A stretch of 37,536 nucleotides of DNA from contig CALKZY010000046.1 in assembly GCA_938002965.1 (NCBI GenBank), forward strand, positions 1-37,536, written 5' to 3'. This document shows, one piece after another, positions 1-6,805 of the stretch. This stretch comes from an uncultured Acidimicrobiales bacterium (GTDB lineage: Bacteria > Actinomycetota > Acidimicrobiia > Acidimicrobiales > SZUA-35). The position numbers and the translations under genes were made by a program. The notes under the pieces were generated by a model that saw only the letters and a program-made list of their open reading frames with translations, was not told the DNA's origin and searched no databases. Every line of letters begins with the position of its first letter. Within the stretch, counting starts at the first letter, position 1.

Positions 1-194
1 TGTATGGCTTTGTATCCGGCCCAACTCACCTCTAGTGTCGGCAGGTCAGCGGCTCGGGCGGACACGATGGCGGCTTCGGCTTGGGTTAGGGCTGCGGCGT
101 CTCGGATGTCGAGGTAGTTGCGTAGAACGTCGGAGTTGGGCCAGAGCGTTTCATTGAATCGGGCCTGTTCGCGTTCGTAGTCCGCAGCCTTCAC
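1..194 (-). CDS. Fic/DOC family protein, N-terminal fragment (cut by window edge)
   Basis: Reading leftwards from a GTG at 192-194 gives 64 open codons to the window edge. The translation has WPNSDVLRNYLDIRD followed by a helix rich in AEAAIVSARA. This resembles the N-terminal helical segment before the catalytic core of Fic proteins, where a 'V-L-x-N-x-L-x-I-x-D' element is common. Fic enzymes usually transfer AMP from ATP onto target hydroxyls. The catalytic HPFxxGNG loop would lie outside the window, so activity cannot be judged. A purine-rich GAGGCGGG lies about 6 bases upstream of the GTG. The gene follows the 88-residue antitoxin-like gene by 43 bases in the same direction, the usual antitoxin-then-Fic order. 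Family assignment rests on the N-terminus alone. Confidence 0.6.
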   Translation of the reverse strand, partial: MKAADYEREQARFNETLWPNSDVLRNYLDIRDAAALTQAEAAIVSARAADLPTLEVSWAGYKAI

Positions 195-237
195 CGTGTT
201 CCCGCCTCGACAGGGTCTCTTTGTGTGGGTTGTCCAG

Positions 238-504
238 TTAGGTGGTGGCGGTTACTGGGATGACCGCTTTGGTGTAGGCCGTCACGAATGCGTCTGAGGG
301 GATTCCTCGTTGAGTCATCTCTTCGAGTAGCGCTCGGGTAGTGGCGTCGGCGGTTACGCCCTCGCGTGCGTTGGCGTTCAGCATTGACGAGACTCGTTCG
401 GCCACCTGGCGGCGTTCGGCCGCGGGGATTGGGGTGAACGTTTCGGTGGCGAGAGCTGCTCGGAAGCGGGCGATGAGTTCGGTGTCGACTGGTTCGTTAG
501 CCAT
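238..504 (-). CDS. Probable VbhA-type antitoxin of the adjacent Fic protein
   Basis: A small acidic helical protein of 88 residues. Its C-terminal half has the spacing of VbhA-type Fic inhibitors: an E-G pair (NAREG, about residues 45-49), then about 17 residues, a glycine in QRGIPSD, then a last helix (AFVTAYTKAV). In class I Fic systems the inhibitor helix carries (S/T)xxxE(G/N), whose glutamate blocks ATP binding. Here the E-G is present, but the Ser/Thr position reads Ala, so the motif is imperfect. It lies directly upstream of the Fic fragment and is probably co-transcribed with it. The start ATG has no strong ribosome site. The assignment comes from motif spacing plus gene order; an unrelated small protein remains possible. 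Confidence 0.5.
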   Translation of the reverse strand: MANEPVDTELIARFRAALATETFTPIPAAERRQVAERVSSMLNANAREGVTADATTRALLEEMTQRGIPSDAFVTAYTKAVIPVTATT

Positions 505-719
505 TTGGTCTTGCGTTCTTTCCGGGTGCGGGCCTGGATCGACGGGTCAGCTGAAGAATCGTGAATAGTGAGTGCGTGACAGGCGGTAGAGAACTTTGGA
601 CCACCATCCGACGGCTGTGAGGTACACAGCGATGATGAACGTTAGCGATGGTGTGAGCTGTGCAGGGGCCAGTAGCGGTTCATGGGTGTCTTCATCTTAG
701 GGAGCGTCTGGTCGGTGGG
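505..719 (-). other. Intergenic stretch with a possible tiny membrane ORF
   Basis: Between the HicB-like gene and the antitoxin gene, the minus strand has an open frame at 547-675. It ends in TGA at 547-549 and encodes a hydrophobic run LTPSLTFIIAVYLTAVGWW followed by a basic tail (RLSRTHYSR). That is the shape of a single-span membrane peptide. No ATG, GTG or TTG opens this frame after the upstream stop, only a CTG at 670-672. It is therefore either a non-canonical start, a frameshifted remnant of the ORF opening with ATG at about 681-689, or chance. Confidence 0.2.
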
Positions 720-1118
720 TTAGACGGCTTGGTCGACAAGTTGTTTGATGCGCTGGTGGCTTACTCCGAGAACGTGGCCGGCTTCTCGCATGGTCATGTC
801 AGCGTCCATGAGTGCTGTGGCTGCTTCTGTACGTCGCCGGGCGGCGAGTTCTTGGGCGTTGCGTTCATCTTCAGCGGCTTTCCGCATGGCATCGACTTTG
901 GCGTGTAGCGCTTCGGGGAGGTTGACGTGGATCTCTACGTCGATGCTGTTGACGTCAGCGCCGGTCAGGTCAGCGATCACGGTTTTGGCGGTTGGTTCTA
1001 CTTCGGTGAGTCGACGGCACTGGGAGTACCCAGCCGTGTTGGCTGGCAGTCCGTGAGTGATCTCGATCTCCCACCATGTGCCTGTACCTCTGGTTGCTGT
1101 CGCTTTGTACATAGTCAT
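720..1118 (-). CDS. HicB-like protein with C-terminal helix-turn-helix
   Basis: 132 residues in two parts. Residues 1-65 have the beta-strand pattern of HicB-type antitoxin domains: a WWEIEI strand, the SQCRRLTEVEPTAKTVIADLTG helix, and an ending SIDVEI strand. Residues about 104-128 (DMTMREAGHVLGVSHQRIKQ) form a clear helix-turn-helix. HicB proteins neutralise HicA mRNA interferases and repress their own promoter, but no HicA-like gene is visible next to it, so this may be an orphan regulator. Two perfect inverted repeats lie 59-98 bases upstream of the start, consistent with autoregulation. An internal ATG at codon 3 is an alternative start. Confidence 0.65.
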   Translation of the reverse strand: MTMYKATATRGTGTWWEIEITHGLPANTAGYSQCRRLTEVEPTAKTVIADLTGADVNSIDVEIHVNLPEALHAKVDAMRKAAEDERNAQELAARRRTEAATALMDADMTMREAGHVLGVSHQRIKQLVDQAV

Positions 1119-1176
1119 CTCGGTTGCACCGTCTTGAGGTCATTTGCGAGCTGCTCTCTCCAACAACACCCCTCTA

Positions 1177-1216
1177 GTCTACCAACAGTAGACACATCCG
1201 TCTATTTGACATAGAC
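1177..1216. promoter_or_regulatory. Tandem operator-like inverted repeats
   Basis: There are two perfect palindromes with identical design. GTCTAC-N5-GTAGAC occupies 1177-1193 and GTCTAT-N5-ATAGAC occupies 1200-1216. Both have 6-base arms and 5-base spacers, with centres 23 bases apart, about two helical turns. They lie 59-98 bases upstream of the HicB-like start on its promoter side. This is the expected architecture of an autorepressor operator; binding by the HicB-like protein is inferred. Confidence 0.7.
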
Positions 1217-1345
1217 AATTCAGGTTGTAGTGGTTGTACCGCAGGTTGGGCATGTGGTGGTGATGGGTTGGACGATACGGAGTTCGGACTGCCGCTTTGC
1301 GAGCGGCTTCGAGTTCGGCTGCTTCGCTGAACGAGGTCAGAGCGA
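1217..1345. other. Non-coding stretch downstream of the LOG gene
   Basis: This separates the accessory module from the LOG-family gene. On the minus strand it ends with a short frame containing TTTCPTCGTTTTT, a CxxC knuckle just before a TGA. A stop lies close upstream in that frame and there is no start codon, so it may be the decayed tail of a zinc-ribbon protein. No terminator hairpin or RNA gene was recognised. Confidence 0.3.
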
Positions 1346-1918
1346 TCAGGGGGCGAGACTCGATGACTGTTGATGTGAGGCCTGCGACGCTGCCATCGTG
1401 ACGGCCTCAGCCGGGTTGGTGGCCTGTTGCAACAGTCGACTGTCGTGCCGATCAACAAATCCGGCTTCGACGGCCCCGGCGATGAACGACAGTAGAGGAG
1501 CGAAATACTCGTCGACGTCAAGGCAAACGGCGGGCATCGACACTAGTCCGAGCTGATTCCAGGTAAGGATTTCGAACGTCTCGTCCAAAGTCCCGAACCC
1601 ACCGGGCAGCATGATCACCCCATCGGCTAGCTCGGCCATTCGCTCCTTGCGGGCGTGCATCGTGGAGACAATTTCGAGTTCGGTTACGTCACGATGGGCA
1701 ACCTCGCGATCCACCAACTGCTCGGTGATGACGCCAATAACTTCAGCGTCGGCGGCCAGGGCCGAGTCGGCCACGGCACCCATCAAACCGACGCGGCCGC
1801 CGCCGTAGACCAGCGTGTGACCAGCACGACCGATCTCCGTTCCGAGTTGTTTCGCCGCGTCGATGAATTGGTCGTTGGTTCCGCTCCGCGATCCACAAAA
1901 GACAAGAATTCGAGCCAC
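1346..1918 (-). CDS. LOG family protein (cytokinin riboside 5'-monophosphate phosphoribohydrolase type)
   Basis: 190 residues, the normal length for the TIGR00730/LOG family. The Rossmann-like start ARILVFCGSRSG is followed by YGGGRVGLMGAVADSAL, then the family signature: R90-K91 in HARKERMAEL and PGGFGT at 105-110 with E113. LOG enzymes cleave the N-glycosidic bond of nucleoside 5'-monophosphates to release base and ribose 5-phosphate. In bacteria the physiological substrate is often AMP-like rather than a hormone. The start is GTG at 1916-1918. It is read in the same direction as the RluA-type gene 34 bases upstream, so co-transcription is possible. Confidence 0.9.
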   Translation of the reverse strand: MARILVFCGSRSGTNDQFIDAAKQLGTEIGRAGHTLVYGGGRVGLMGAVADSALAADAEVIGVITEQLVDREVAHRDVTELEIVSTMHARKERMAELADGVIMLPGGFGTLDETFEILTWNQLGLVSMPAVCLDVDEYFAPLLSFIAGAVEAGFVDRHDSRLLQQATNPAEAVTMAASQASHQQSSSLAP

Positions 1919-1952
1919 AAGCCCAACCTAGTGGACCGGGACTTCCGATTGC

Positions 1953-2747
1953 TCACTTGTCGGCATCGACTCCATCGTCGGCGGGAGGGCGCAATGGTGC
2001 GGCAAGGGTTTCGAAGTCCGCGGGCGGGTCCGCTTCCACCGTGATCGACTGACCGGTGGTCGGGTGGGTGAAGGTGAGCCGCCGGGCGTGGAGCAGCTGC
2101 CCGGGTCGGCGAACATCTACCGGAGCCGGACGTTTCTGCTGCGTTTGGCTCTCATCGTGGGCCCCATAGAGTCGATCGCCGAGGATGGGCCAGCCGTCTG
2201 CTGCGGTCTGAGCCCTGAGTTGATGGGTTCGTCCGGTCACCAACTCAAACTCGACGAGACTGAGTCCGTCACCACGACCGAGAACAGCAAAGCGACTGAT
2301 GGCCACCTTGCCGCCGCTGCGCACGGCCCGCATCACGTCACGCCCGGATTCGCGGCGTTTGGCCAGATAGTGCTTTAACTCGCCGGAGTCGTCTTGTGGC
2401 CCGCCGATGCAGATGGCCTCATACCGTTTGGTCACGGAGCGTTCGGCGAATTGGGTGGTCAGATGGCGTACGGCATCGTCGTTTCTGGCCAACACCACGA
2501 TTCCGGAAGTCCAGACGTCGAGTCGGTGAGCAACGACGGCTTTGCTTCGGCCGCCGGTGCTTGAACCAGTAGAACTCTGGAGGTAGGCCTGGACGGCCTG
2601 TTCGAGGTGGGGCCGGTCCGGGTCCCGGGTGGCGTGCACCGGCCACCCCGCCTCCTTGTTCACGACAATGCTCACGTCGTCACAATGAAGGACGCTGCGG
2701 TCCAACAGCTCTATTGCCTGATGGTCTTTGGCGGAGTGCTTGGCCAC
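1953..2747 (-). CDS. RluA-family RNA pseudouridine synthase
   Basis: 264 residues. It carries the RluA catalytic signature HRLDVWTSGIVVLAR at about 74-88, with D77 as the nucleophile-type aspartate, then KRYEAI and the GRTHQLRAQ motif (about 187-195) with the following G-D-x-L-Y-G segment. These enzymes isomerise specific uridines in rRNA or tRNA to pseudouridine in the cytoplasm. No N-terminal S4 domain is seen. The specificity (rRNA helix or tRNA position) cannot be told from sequence. It is part of a minus-strand run with the LOG-family gene. Confidence 0.9.
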   Translation of the reverse strand: MAKHSAKDHQAIELLDRSVLHCDDVSIVVNKEAGWPVHATRDPDRPHLEQAVQAYLQSSTGSSTGGRSKAVVAHRLDVWTSGIVVLARNDDAVRHLTTQFAERSVTKRYEAICIGGPQDDSGELKHYLAKRRESGRDVMRAVRSGGKVAISRFAVLGRGDGLSLVEFELVTGRTHQLRAQTAADGWPILGDRLYGAHDESQTQQKRPAPVDVRRPGQLLHARRLTFTHPTTGQSITVEADPPADFETLAAPLRPPADDGVDADK

Positions 2748-2789
2748 ACCGTCAAGTGTGGCTGCTCGTGGGGCCAGTCCCCCGGCGTC

Positions 2790-3611
2790 CTAGGCCGGTG
2801 TGTACCAGTCCCAGGACCAGTTGCGGAACTCGGTCTGGTGGCTGGGGGCGGTAGCGTTGTCGCCCGGCCACATGCTGATGAGCTCCATCTGAAGGCGAGC
2901 GGCCGTCTCGGTGCCCCAGCCGTCTTTGTTCTCAGCCACCCAGTGGGTGGAAATCTGCACCCCATCAATCTTGACTGTGCCGCTGTTCCTGGTTGGATCG
3001 ACGACGAACTCAATGGTGTGCCATTGCATGTCAGGAGCTAGATAGCCACCCGTCTTCCATGCGCCGGCTTGCTTTCGATGCCAATACCGAATGTCGCCTT
3101 GATCGGCCATCCACGGATTCAGCAGCCATTGGAATCCGACGCCGATGTCTTTGCGCTTGCCTGCACCATCCCAAATGAACAACCCACCTTCGATGGTTTG
3201 GGCGTTGTTTGGCCACCCGCCTACTTCGGGCAGGTACGGGAGTCGGAACTCGCATGAGCCGACGTGAACATTGTTCAAGGCTTCGTCGTCGATAATTCGT
3301 CGGAAGTTGATGTTGTGGGCCATCACTCCTCGCTGCCATACGTTGGCGGACAACGTGGAGTGACTGCCGTAGTGGCTGGCGGCCAAGTCGGACACCGCTG
3401 GAGGAGCCTGACCGCTTGCCGTCCACAGGCCGTCTCCCAGCACCATTTCCCAGTTGTCCAGGTCGGTACCGGAGTAGCTTCGAATGGGTGCTCCAACTGT
3501 GCCTGGGGGCGCGCCCGTTTGGGCACTTGCGGTCCCGGGTAGGCCGAGACCCACTGCGCCCGCGGCCACTCCAGCCGTCGACATTTGAAGAAACTTTCGT
3601 CGATTCATCAT
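2790..3611 (-). CDS. Tat-exported protein of unknown function
   Basis: 273 residues. The start MMNRRKFLQMSTAGVAAGAV has a twin-arginine motif (NRRKFL), a hydrophobic core and an ASA cleavage site near residue 30, so the protein is probably exported folded by the Tat pathway. The mature part is rich in tryptophan and aromatic residues (WQRGVMAHNINF, GFQWLLNPWM, MQWHTIEFVVDP, RNWSWDWYTPA). Alternating strands and a VKIDGVQI segment suggest a concanavalin-like jelly-roll, as in secreted glycan-binding or glycan-cleaving proteins. No catalytic ExDxE motif was found, so an enzymatic role is not claimed. AGGAGG lies 5 bases before the first ATG and 8 before the second. Confidence 0.75.
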   Translation of the reverse strand: MMNRRKFLQMSTAGVAAGAVGLGLPGTASAQTGAPPGTVGAPIRSYSGTDLDNWEMVLGDGLWTASGQAPPAVSDLAASHYGSHSTLSANVWQRGVMAHNINFRRIIDDEALNNVHVGSCEFRLPYLPEVGGWPNNAQTIEGGLFIWDGAGKRKDIGVGFQWLLNPWMADQGDIRYWHRKQAGAWKTGGYLAPDMQWHTIEFVVDPTRNSGTVKIDGVQISTHWVAENKDGWGTETAARLQMELISMWPGDNATAPSHQTEFRNWSWDWYTPA

Positions 3612-3724
3612 CTAGCCCTCCTAAATGATGTAGTCGTTGCTTGACATTGAGGCCTACCTGGCGGGTTGGCCACGAAGGGTGCAACGGCACAAGTCTGGAA
3701 AACTTGATAGGTCGAATGTCGCTC

Positions 3725-5215
3725 CTACGACACGGTGTCGTCCAGGATCATGAGGGTCTTCAAGTCACTGTGGAAGTCGAGGGCGTGATCGCCGCCTTCT
3801 CTACCGATTCCGCTGATACCGCAGCCTCCGAATGGCGCGGTGAGATCCCGGACCAGGAAAGTGTTCACCCATACCAGACCGGCTCTGATGGATCGCCCCA
3901 CTCGGTTTGCCCGTTCGGATGACGTGGTCCACACCATCGCCGACAGGCCGTAGGCCGTGGAGTTGGCCAACTGCACGGCTTCTGCCTCATCGGAGAACGT
4001 CTGGAATGTTAAAACCGGACCGAAGACTTCACGTTGCACGATTTCGGCGTTGTTGGAGGCGGGCTCGATGAGAGTTGGCTGATAGTGCAGACTGCCTTCC
4101 ACCGGCGATCCACCACGGACGATACGTCCACCTTCGGCCACGGCCCGGTCGACGAAGCTCTGAATTCGTTCGAGGTGGATTGGGTGAACGACCGGACCGA
4201 TGTCGGTGTCGGACCGGCGGCTGTCGCCCAACACCAATGCGTTAGCGTGGTGGTTGAATCGTTCCATGAATTGATCACGAATGGACTCCTCCACCAGGAT
4301 CCGGGTTCCGGCCAGACAGACCTGACCGGAATCGTCGAATTGCCACGCTGCTCGATGGGCGGCGGCCTCCAGGTCGGCATCGGCGAAGACTACAAGCGGT
4401 CCTTTACCTCCGAGCTCGGCAGTGAACGGAACCAAGTTCTCAGCCGCAGCGTGCCCGATGTGTCGACCGGTCTCCGGTGAGCCGGTGAAGGTAATGCGTC
4501 GGACCCGCGGGTCGGCAACCAGAGCGGCGCCTACTTCGGAGCCGATGCCCTGCACGAGGTTGTAGGCGCCGGGTGGCATTCCGGCCTGCTGGGCCAGGTC
4601 GGCCAGTATTCCGGCGGTCAGCGGCGACCATTCGGCCGGCTTGTGGATCACGCTGTTGCCTGCGGCCAAAGCAGGCGCGAGCTTCCACGTGCTCAACATG
4701 AACGGCGCGTTCCACGGCGTGATGACCACGGCCGGACCGGCCGGCATCCGTTGCACGGTGTGGTCCATGTTCTTGGCGTTCCACGCCCGCTCGGCGTGTT
4801 CCACGACCAGGTCGGCGTAGAGCCTGAAATTGACGGCTCCGCGGCCTACGAGACGTGCTCGCATCGACTCCTGCATGAAACCCATATCGAGGGTTTCCAG
4901 CGCGGCGATCTCGTCGGTGTTTTCGGTGATGAGATCGGCCAGCCGGTGAAGAACCTCGGCTCGCTGGTGAGCGGTCCACGATCCCCACACCTCAAAGCCG
5001 TTGACAGCGGCACCAACAGCGGCGGCGGCGATCTTTGCATCACCGCGTGAGACGTTGGCCAGTGGCCCAGAATCCCAGTTGAGGGGGGAGCGGGTTTCGA
5101 ACGTCTCGTCCGATTCGATCCATTGGCCGCCGATCATGTGACCGGTTCGGATGGCGTGATCAACCGTGGCCAGATCATCGTCTATAGGCAGGGCGCGGCT
5201 GGAGATGTCGGTCAT
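3725..5215 (-). CDS. NAD(P)-dependent aldehyde dehydrogenase of the meta-cleavage cluster
   Basis: 496 residues, full length for the ALDH superfamily. The catalytic set is complete: N169 in TPWNAPF, the nucleotide-binding TGSPETG loop at about 244-250, E267 in AELGGKGP, and nucleophile C300 in SGQVCLAGTR. The enzyme oxidises an aldehyde to a carboxylate. It abuts the FAH-family gene (ATG at 5213-5215 overlaps the neighbouring TGA), so the two are translationally coupled. With the extradiol dioxygenase across the divergent promoter, the likely substrate is a ring-cleavage semialdehyde, as for HpaE in homoprotocatechuate breakdown. The substrate is inferred from context only. Confidence 0.9.
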   Translation of the reverse strand: MTDISSRALPIDDDLATVDHAIRTGHMIGGQWIESDETFETRSPLNWDSGPLANVSRGDAKIAAAAVGAAVNGFEVWGSWTAHQRAEVLHRLADLITENTDEIAALETLDMGFMQESMRARLVGRGAVNFRLYADLVVEHAERAWNAKNMDHTVQRMPAGPAVVITPWNAPFMLSTWKLAPALAAGNSVIHKPAEWSPLTAGILADLAQQAGMPPGAYNLVQGIGSEVGAALVADPRVRRITFTGSPETGRHIGHAAAENLVPFTAELGGKGPLVVFADADLEAAAHRAAWQFDDSGQVCLAGTRILVEESIRDQFMERFNHHANALVLGDSRRSDTDIGPVVHPIHLERIQSFVDRAVAEGGRIVRGGSPVEGSLHYQPTLIEPASNNAEIVQREVFGPVLTFQTFSDEAEAVQLANSTAYGLSAMVWTTSSERANRVGRSIRAGLVWVNTFLVRDLTAPFGGCGISGIGREGGDHALDFHSDLKTLMILDDTVS

Positions 5216-6102
5216 GGCTTTTGCGGCGGCCGAATGCCTCGGAATTCCCAGTCGCCGCCCTGGGCGGTGGAGAGCACCTCTTCGGATTCACTCGGTTGAG
5301 CGCCAACGTCGTCCCGTATGGCGGTCGGACCGGAGACGATGGTGTTGGTCAACGAACCCAACCCTTCGACTTCAACCGTTACCACGTCGCCGGGGTAGAC
5401 GGTTCGGGAGTTGGCCGGGGTGCCTGACAGGATAATGTCGCCGGGGACCAGGGTGATGGTTCGAGCCAGGTCGGCCACCAGGTAGTGCATGTCCCATTGC
5501 ATTTCGTCGGTGGTCGCCTCCTGGCGGACTTCACCGTTGACGAGCGTGCGAATAGCTTTGCCCCGGAAGTCCCAGTCGTGGACCAGCGATGGTCCGACGG
5601 GGCACAGGGTGTCGGAGCCTTTCACTCGAAGCATCGAACCGGCGTCGGTGTCGCGGAAGTCATGGAGGCCGTAGTCGTTGGCCACGCTGTACCCGGCGAT
5701 GTAGCCCCCGGCTTCTTCGGGTGACACGTTGCGGCAGGTGCGGCCGATCACGATGGCGATTTCACCTTCGTAGTTCAGCCATTCGCAGCCTTCGGGCCTA
5801 ACGACGTCGGCACCGTGGCCGCACAGCGACGAGATCGGCTTTTGAAAGTAGGTCGGGGCGGCAGGGAGTTTGGCCATGAACTCGTCGACCCGGCTGCGGT
5901 AGTTGAGGTGAATGCAGATGATCTTGCTTGGTTCGCACGGTGCCAGATGTAGTGCCTCGTCGACGGCAACGCTTCTGCCGTCTCCGGCCACCAGCTCGTT
6001 CCCGTGCTCAATGACTTGAGTGGGGTAGCCGTCAAGCAGTATCCGTCGTGTGGCTGGCAAGCCGGTCCTGTGGGATCGGTCCGATGTTGTTGGTTTAGTC
6101 AT
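5212..6102 (-). CDS. Fumarylacetoacetate hydrolase family protein (HpaG-like)
   Basis: 296 residues from the ATG at 6100-6102. An upstream in-frame ATG at 6129 would lie inside the operator, so it is disfavoured. It has the FAH fold signature: ICIHLNYRSRVDEF, PTYFQKPISSLCGHGADV, the metal ligands in EGEIAIVIG, the GYSVANDYGLHDFR block, and DIILSGTPAN near the C-terminus. Family members hydrolyse C-C bonds or isomerise or decarboxylate meta-cleavage products. Next to an ALDH and a class III extradiol dioxygenase it fits an HpaG-type isomerase/decarboxylase. A -10-like AACTAG lies 7 bases before the chosen ATG, suggesting a leaderless mRNA. Confidence 0.88.
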   Translation of the reverse strand: MTKPTTSDRSHRTGLPATRRILLDGYPTQVIEHGNELVAGDGRSVAVDEALHLAPCEPSKIICIHLNYRSRVDEFMAKLPAAPTYFQKPISSLCGHGADVVRPEGCEWLNYEGEIAIVIGRTCRNVSPEEAGGYIAGYSVANDYGLHDFRDTDAGSMLRVKGSDTLCPVGPSLVHDWDFRGKAIRTLVNGEVRQEATTDEMQWDMHYLVADLARTITLVPGDIILSGTPANSRTVYPGDVVTVEVEGLGSLTNTIVSGPTAIRDDVGAQPSESEEVLSTAQGGDWEFRGIRPPQKP

Positions 6103-6108
6103 CAACAA

Positions 6109-6133
6109 ACTAGTTTGGTACCAAATCATTAGT
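6109..6133. promoter_or_regulatory. MarR-type operator, leftward promoter side
   Basis: The core TTTG-GTAC-CAAA is a perfect palindrome at 6114-6125, inside a longer imperfect one that starts ACTAG and ends CATTAGT. It shares TTTG-N4-CAAA and the trinucleotide TAC of the spacer with the operator before the decarboxylase-like gene. It lies in the divergent region between the FAH-family gene and the MarR gene. On the minus strand it falls between a TTGCCC box (about 6135-6140) and AACTAG (6109-6114). Confidence 0.7.
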
Positions 6134-6134
6134 T

Positions 6135-6162
6135 GGGCAACGGTTATCAGAAACAGTTGCCC
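6135..6162. promoter_or_regulatory. Second inverted repeat in the divergent region
   Basis: GGGCAAC (6135-6141) and GTTGCCC (6156-6162) form a perfect 7-base inverted repeat with a 14-base spacer, just upstream of the possible MarR starts. Its sequence differs from the TTTG-N4-CAAA sites. It may bind another regulator or form a hairpin in the marR leader; the sequence does not decide. Confidence 0.4.
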
Positions 6163-6164
6163 GT

Positions 6165-6719
6165 TTGACAGCGGACAAAGTGAACTCTGCAGTGAATGAC
6201 TCCCGTCAAAACATGTTCTCCGATGATCAGTTGCTCGACGCCGAACAGGACGTTCGAGAGCGTCTCGAGGGACTGTCCATCGATTTCGAGGCCGCCAACG
6301 CCGTCAGCAACATCTATCGGGCGGCGGCTGCCGTTCGTCGAAAGGCAGAGGGTGGTGTCCTGGCCCCCCACAATCTCTCTTGGGGGGGATTGACTATCCT
6401 GTGGGTGTTGTGGATCTGGGGTGAGCAGTCCACGGCTCGCCTGGCCGAGGAGTGTGATCTGTCGAAAGGGACGCTGACCGGCATGGTCGGCACCTTGGAG
6501 GCGCAGGGGCTGGTGGTGCGCCGGAAGCTGGCTTCGGACCGGCGTCGGGTAATAGTTGAGTTGACTGATGACGGGGAGCAACTGATTACCGATCTGTTCC
6601 CCCGCTTCAACAGCTTCGAGGCTGATGTGCTGTCAGGTTTGTCTGCGGCTGAGCGGAAGGAACTGGCTCGGTTGCTTCGGGTGGTGATCCGCAATGTGGA
6701 GGCACTCGGCGGCGACTAG
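6165..6719 (+). CDS. MarR-family transcriptional regulator
   Basis: 184 residues if started at TTG 6165. GTG at 6180 or ATG at 6213 are alternatives, and the N-terminus is uncertain. The winged helix-turn-helix is clear: EEGDLSKG-type recognition (CDLSKGTLTGMVGTLEAQGL) and the wing RKLASDRRRVIVELTDDGEQL, with dimerisation helices at both ends. MarR proteins are usually dimeric repressors released by aromatic ligands. This one lies between two sets of aromatic-degradation genes, and TTTG-N4-CAAA palindromes sit in both flanking promoter regions, so it is the obvious candidate to bind them. Its inducer is probably a pathway substrate or intermediate. Confidence 0.9.
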   Translation: MTADKVNSAVNDSRQNMFSDDQLLDAEQDVRERLEGLSIDFEAANAVSNIYRAAAAVRRKAEGGVLAPHNLSWGGLTILWVLWIWGEQSTARLAEECDLSKGTLTGMVGTLEAQGLVVRRKLASDRRRVIVELTDDGEQLITDLFPRFNSFEADVLSGLSAAERKELARLLRVVIRNVEALGGD

Positions 6720-6768
6720 GCGTGAGCTAGAGCCCGAAGAGCCGGACTCAGCGTGATTGAGTCAGTAC

Positions 6769-6798
6769 TTGAATCGTTTGCTACCAAACGATTATGCT
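6769..6798 (+). promoter_or_regulatory. Promoter of the catabolic operon with operator in its spacer
   Basis: TTGAAT (6769-6774) and TATGCT (6793-6798) are separated by 18 bases. The spacer is filled by a perfect palindrome with arms AATCGTTTG (6772-6780) and CAAACGATT (6785-6793) around CTAC. A repressor bound there would occlude RNA polymerase. Seven bases after the -10 box is an ATG (6806), so the transcript may be leaderless. Confidence 0.75.
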
Positions 6799-6805
6799 AG
6801 AGGAG

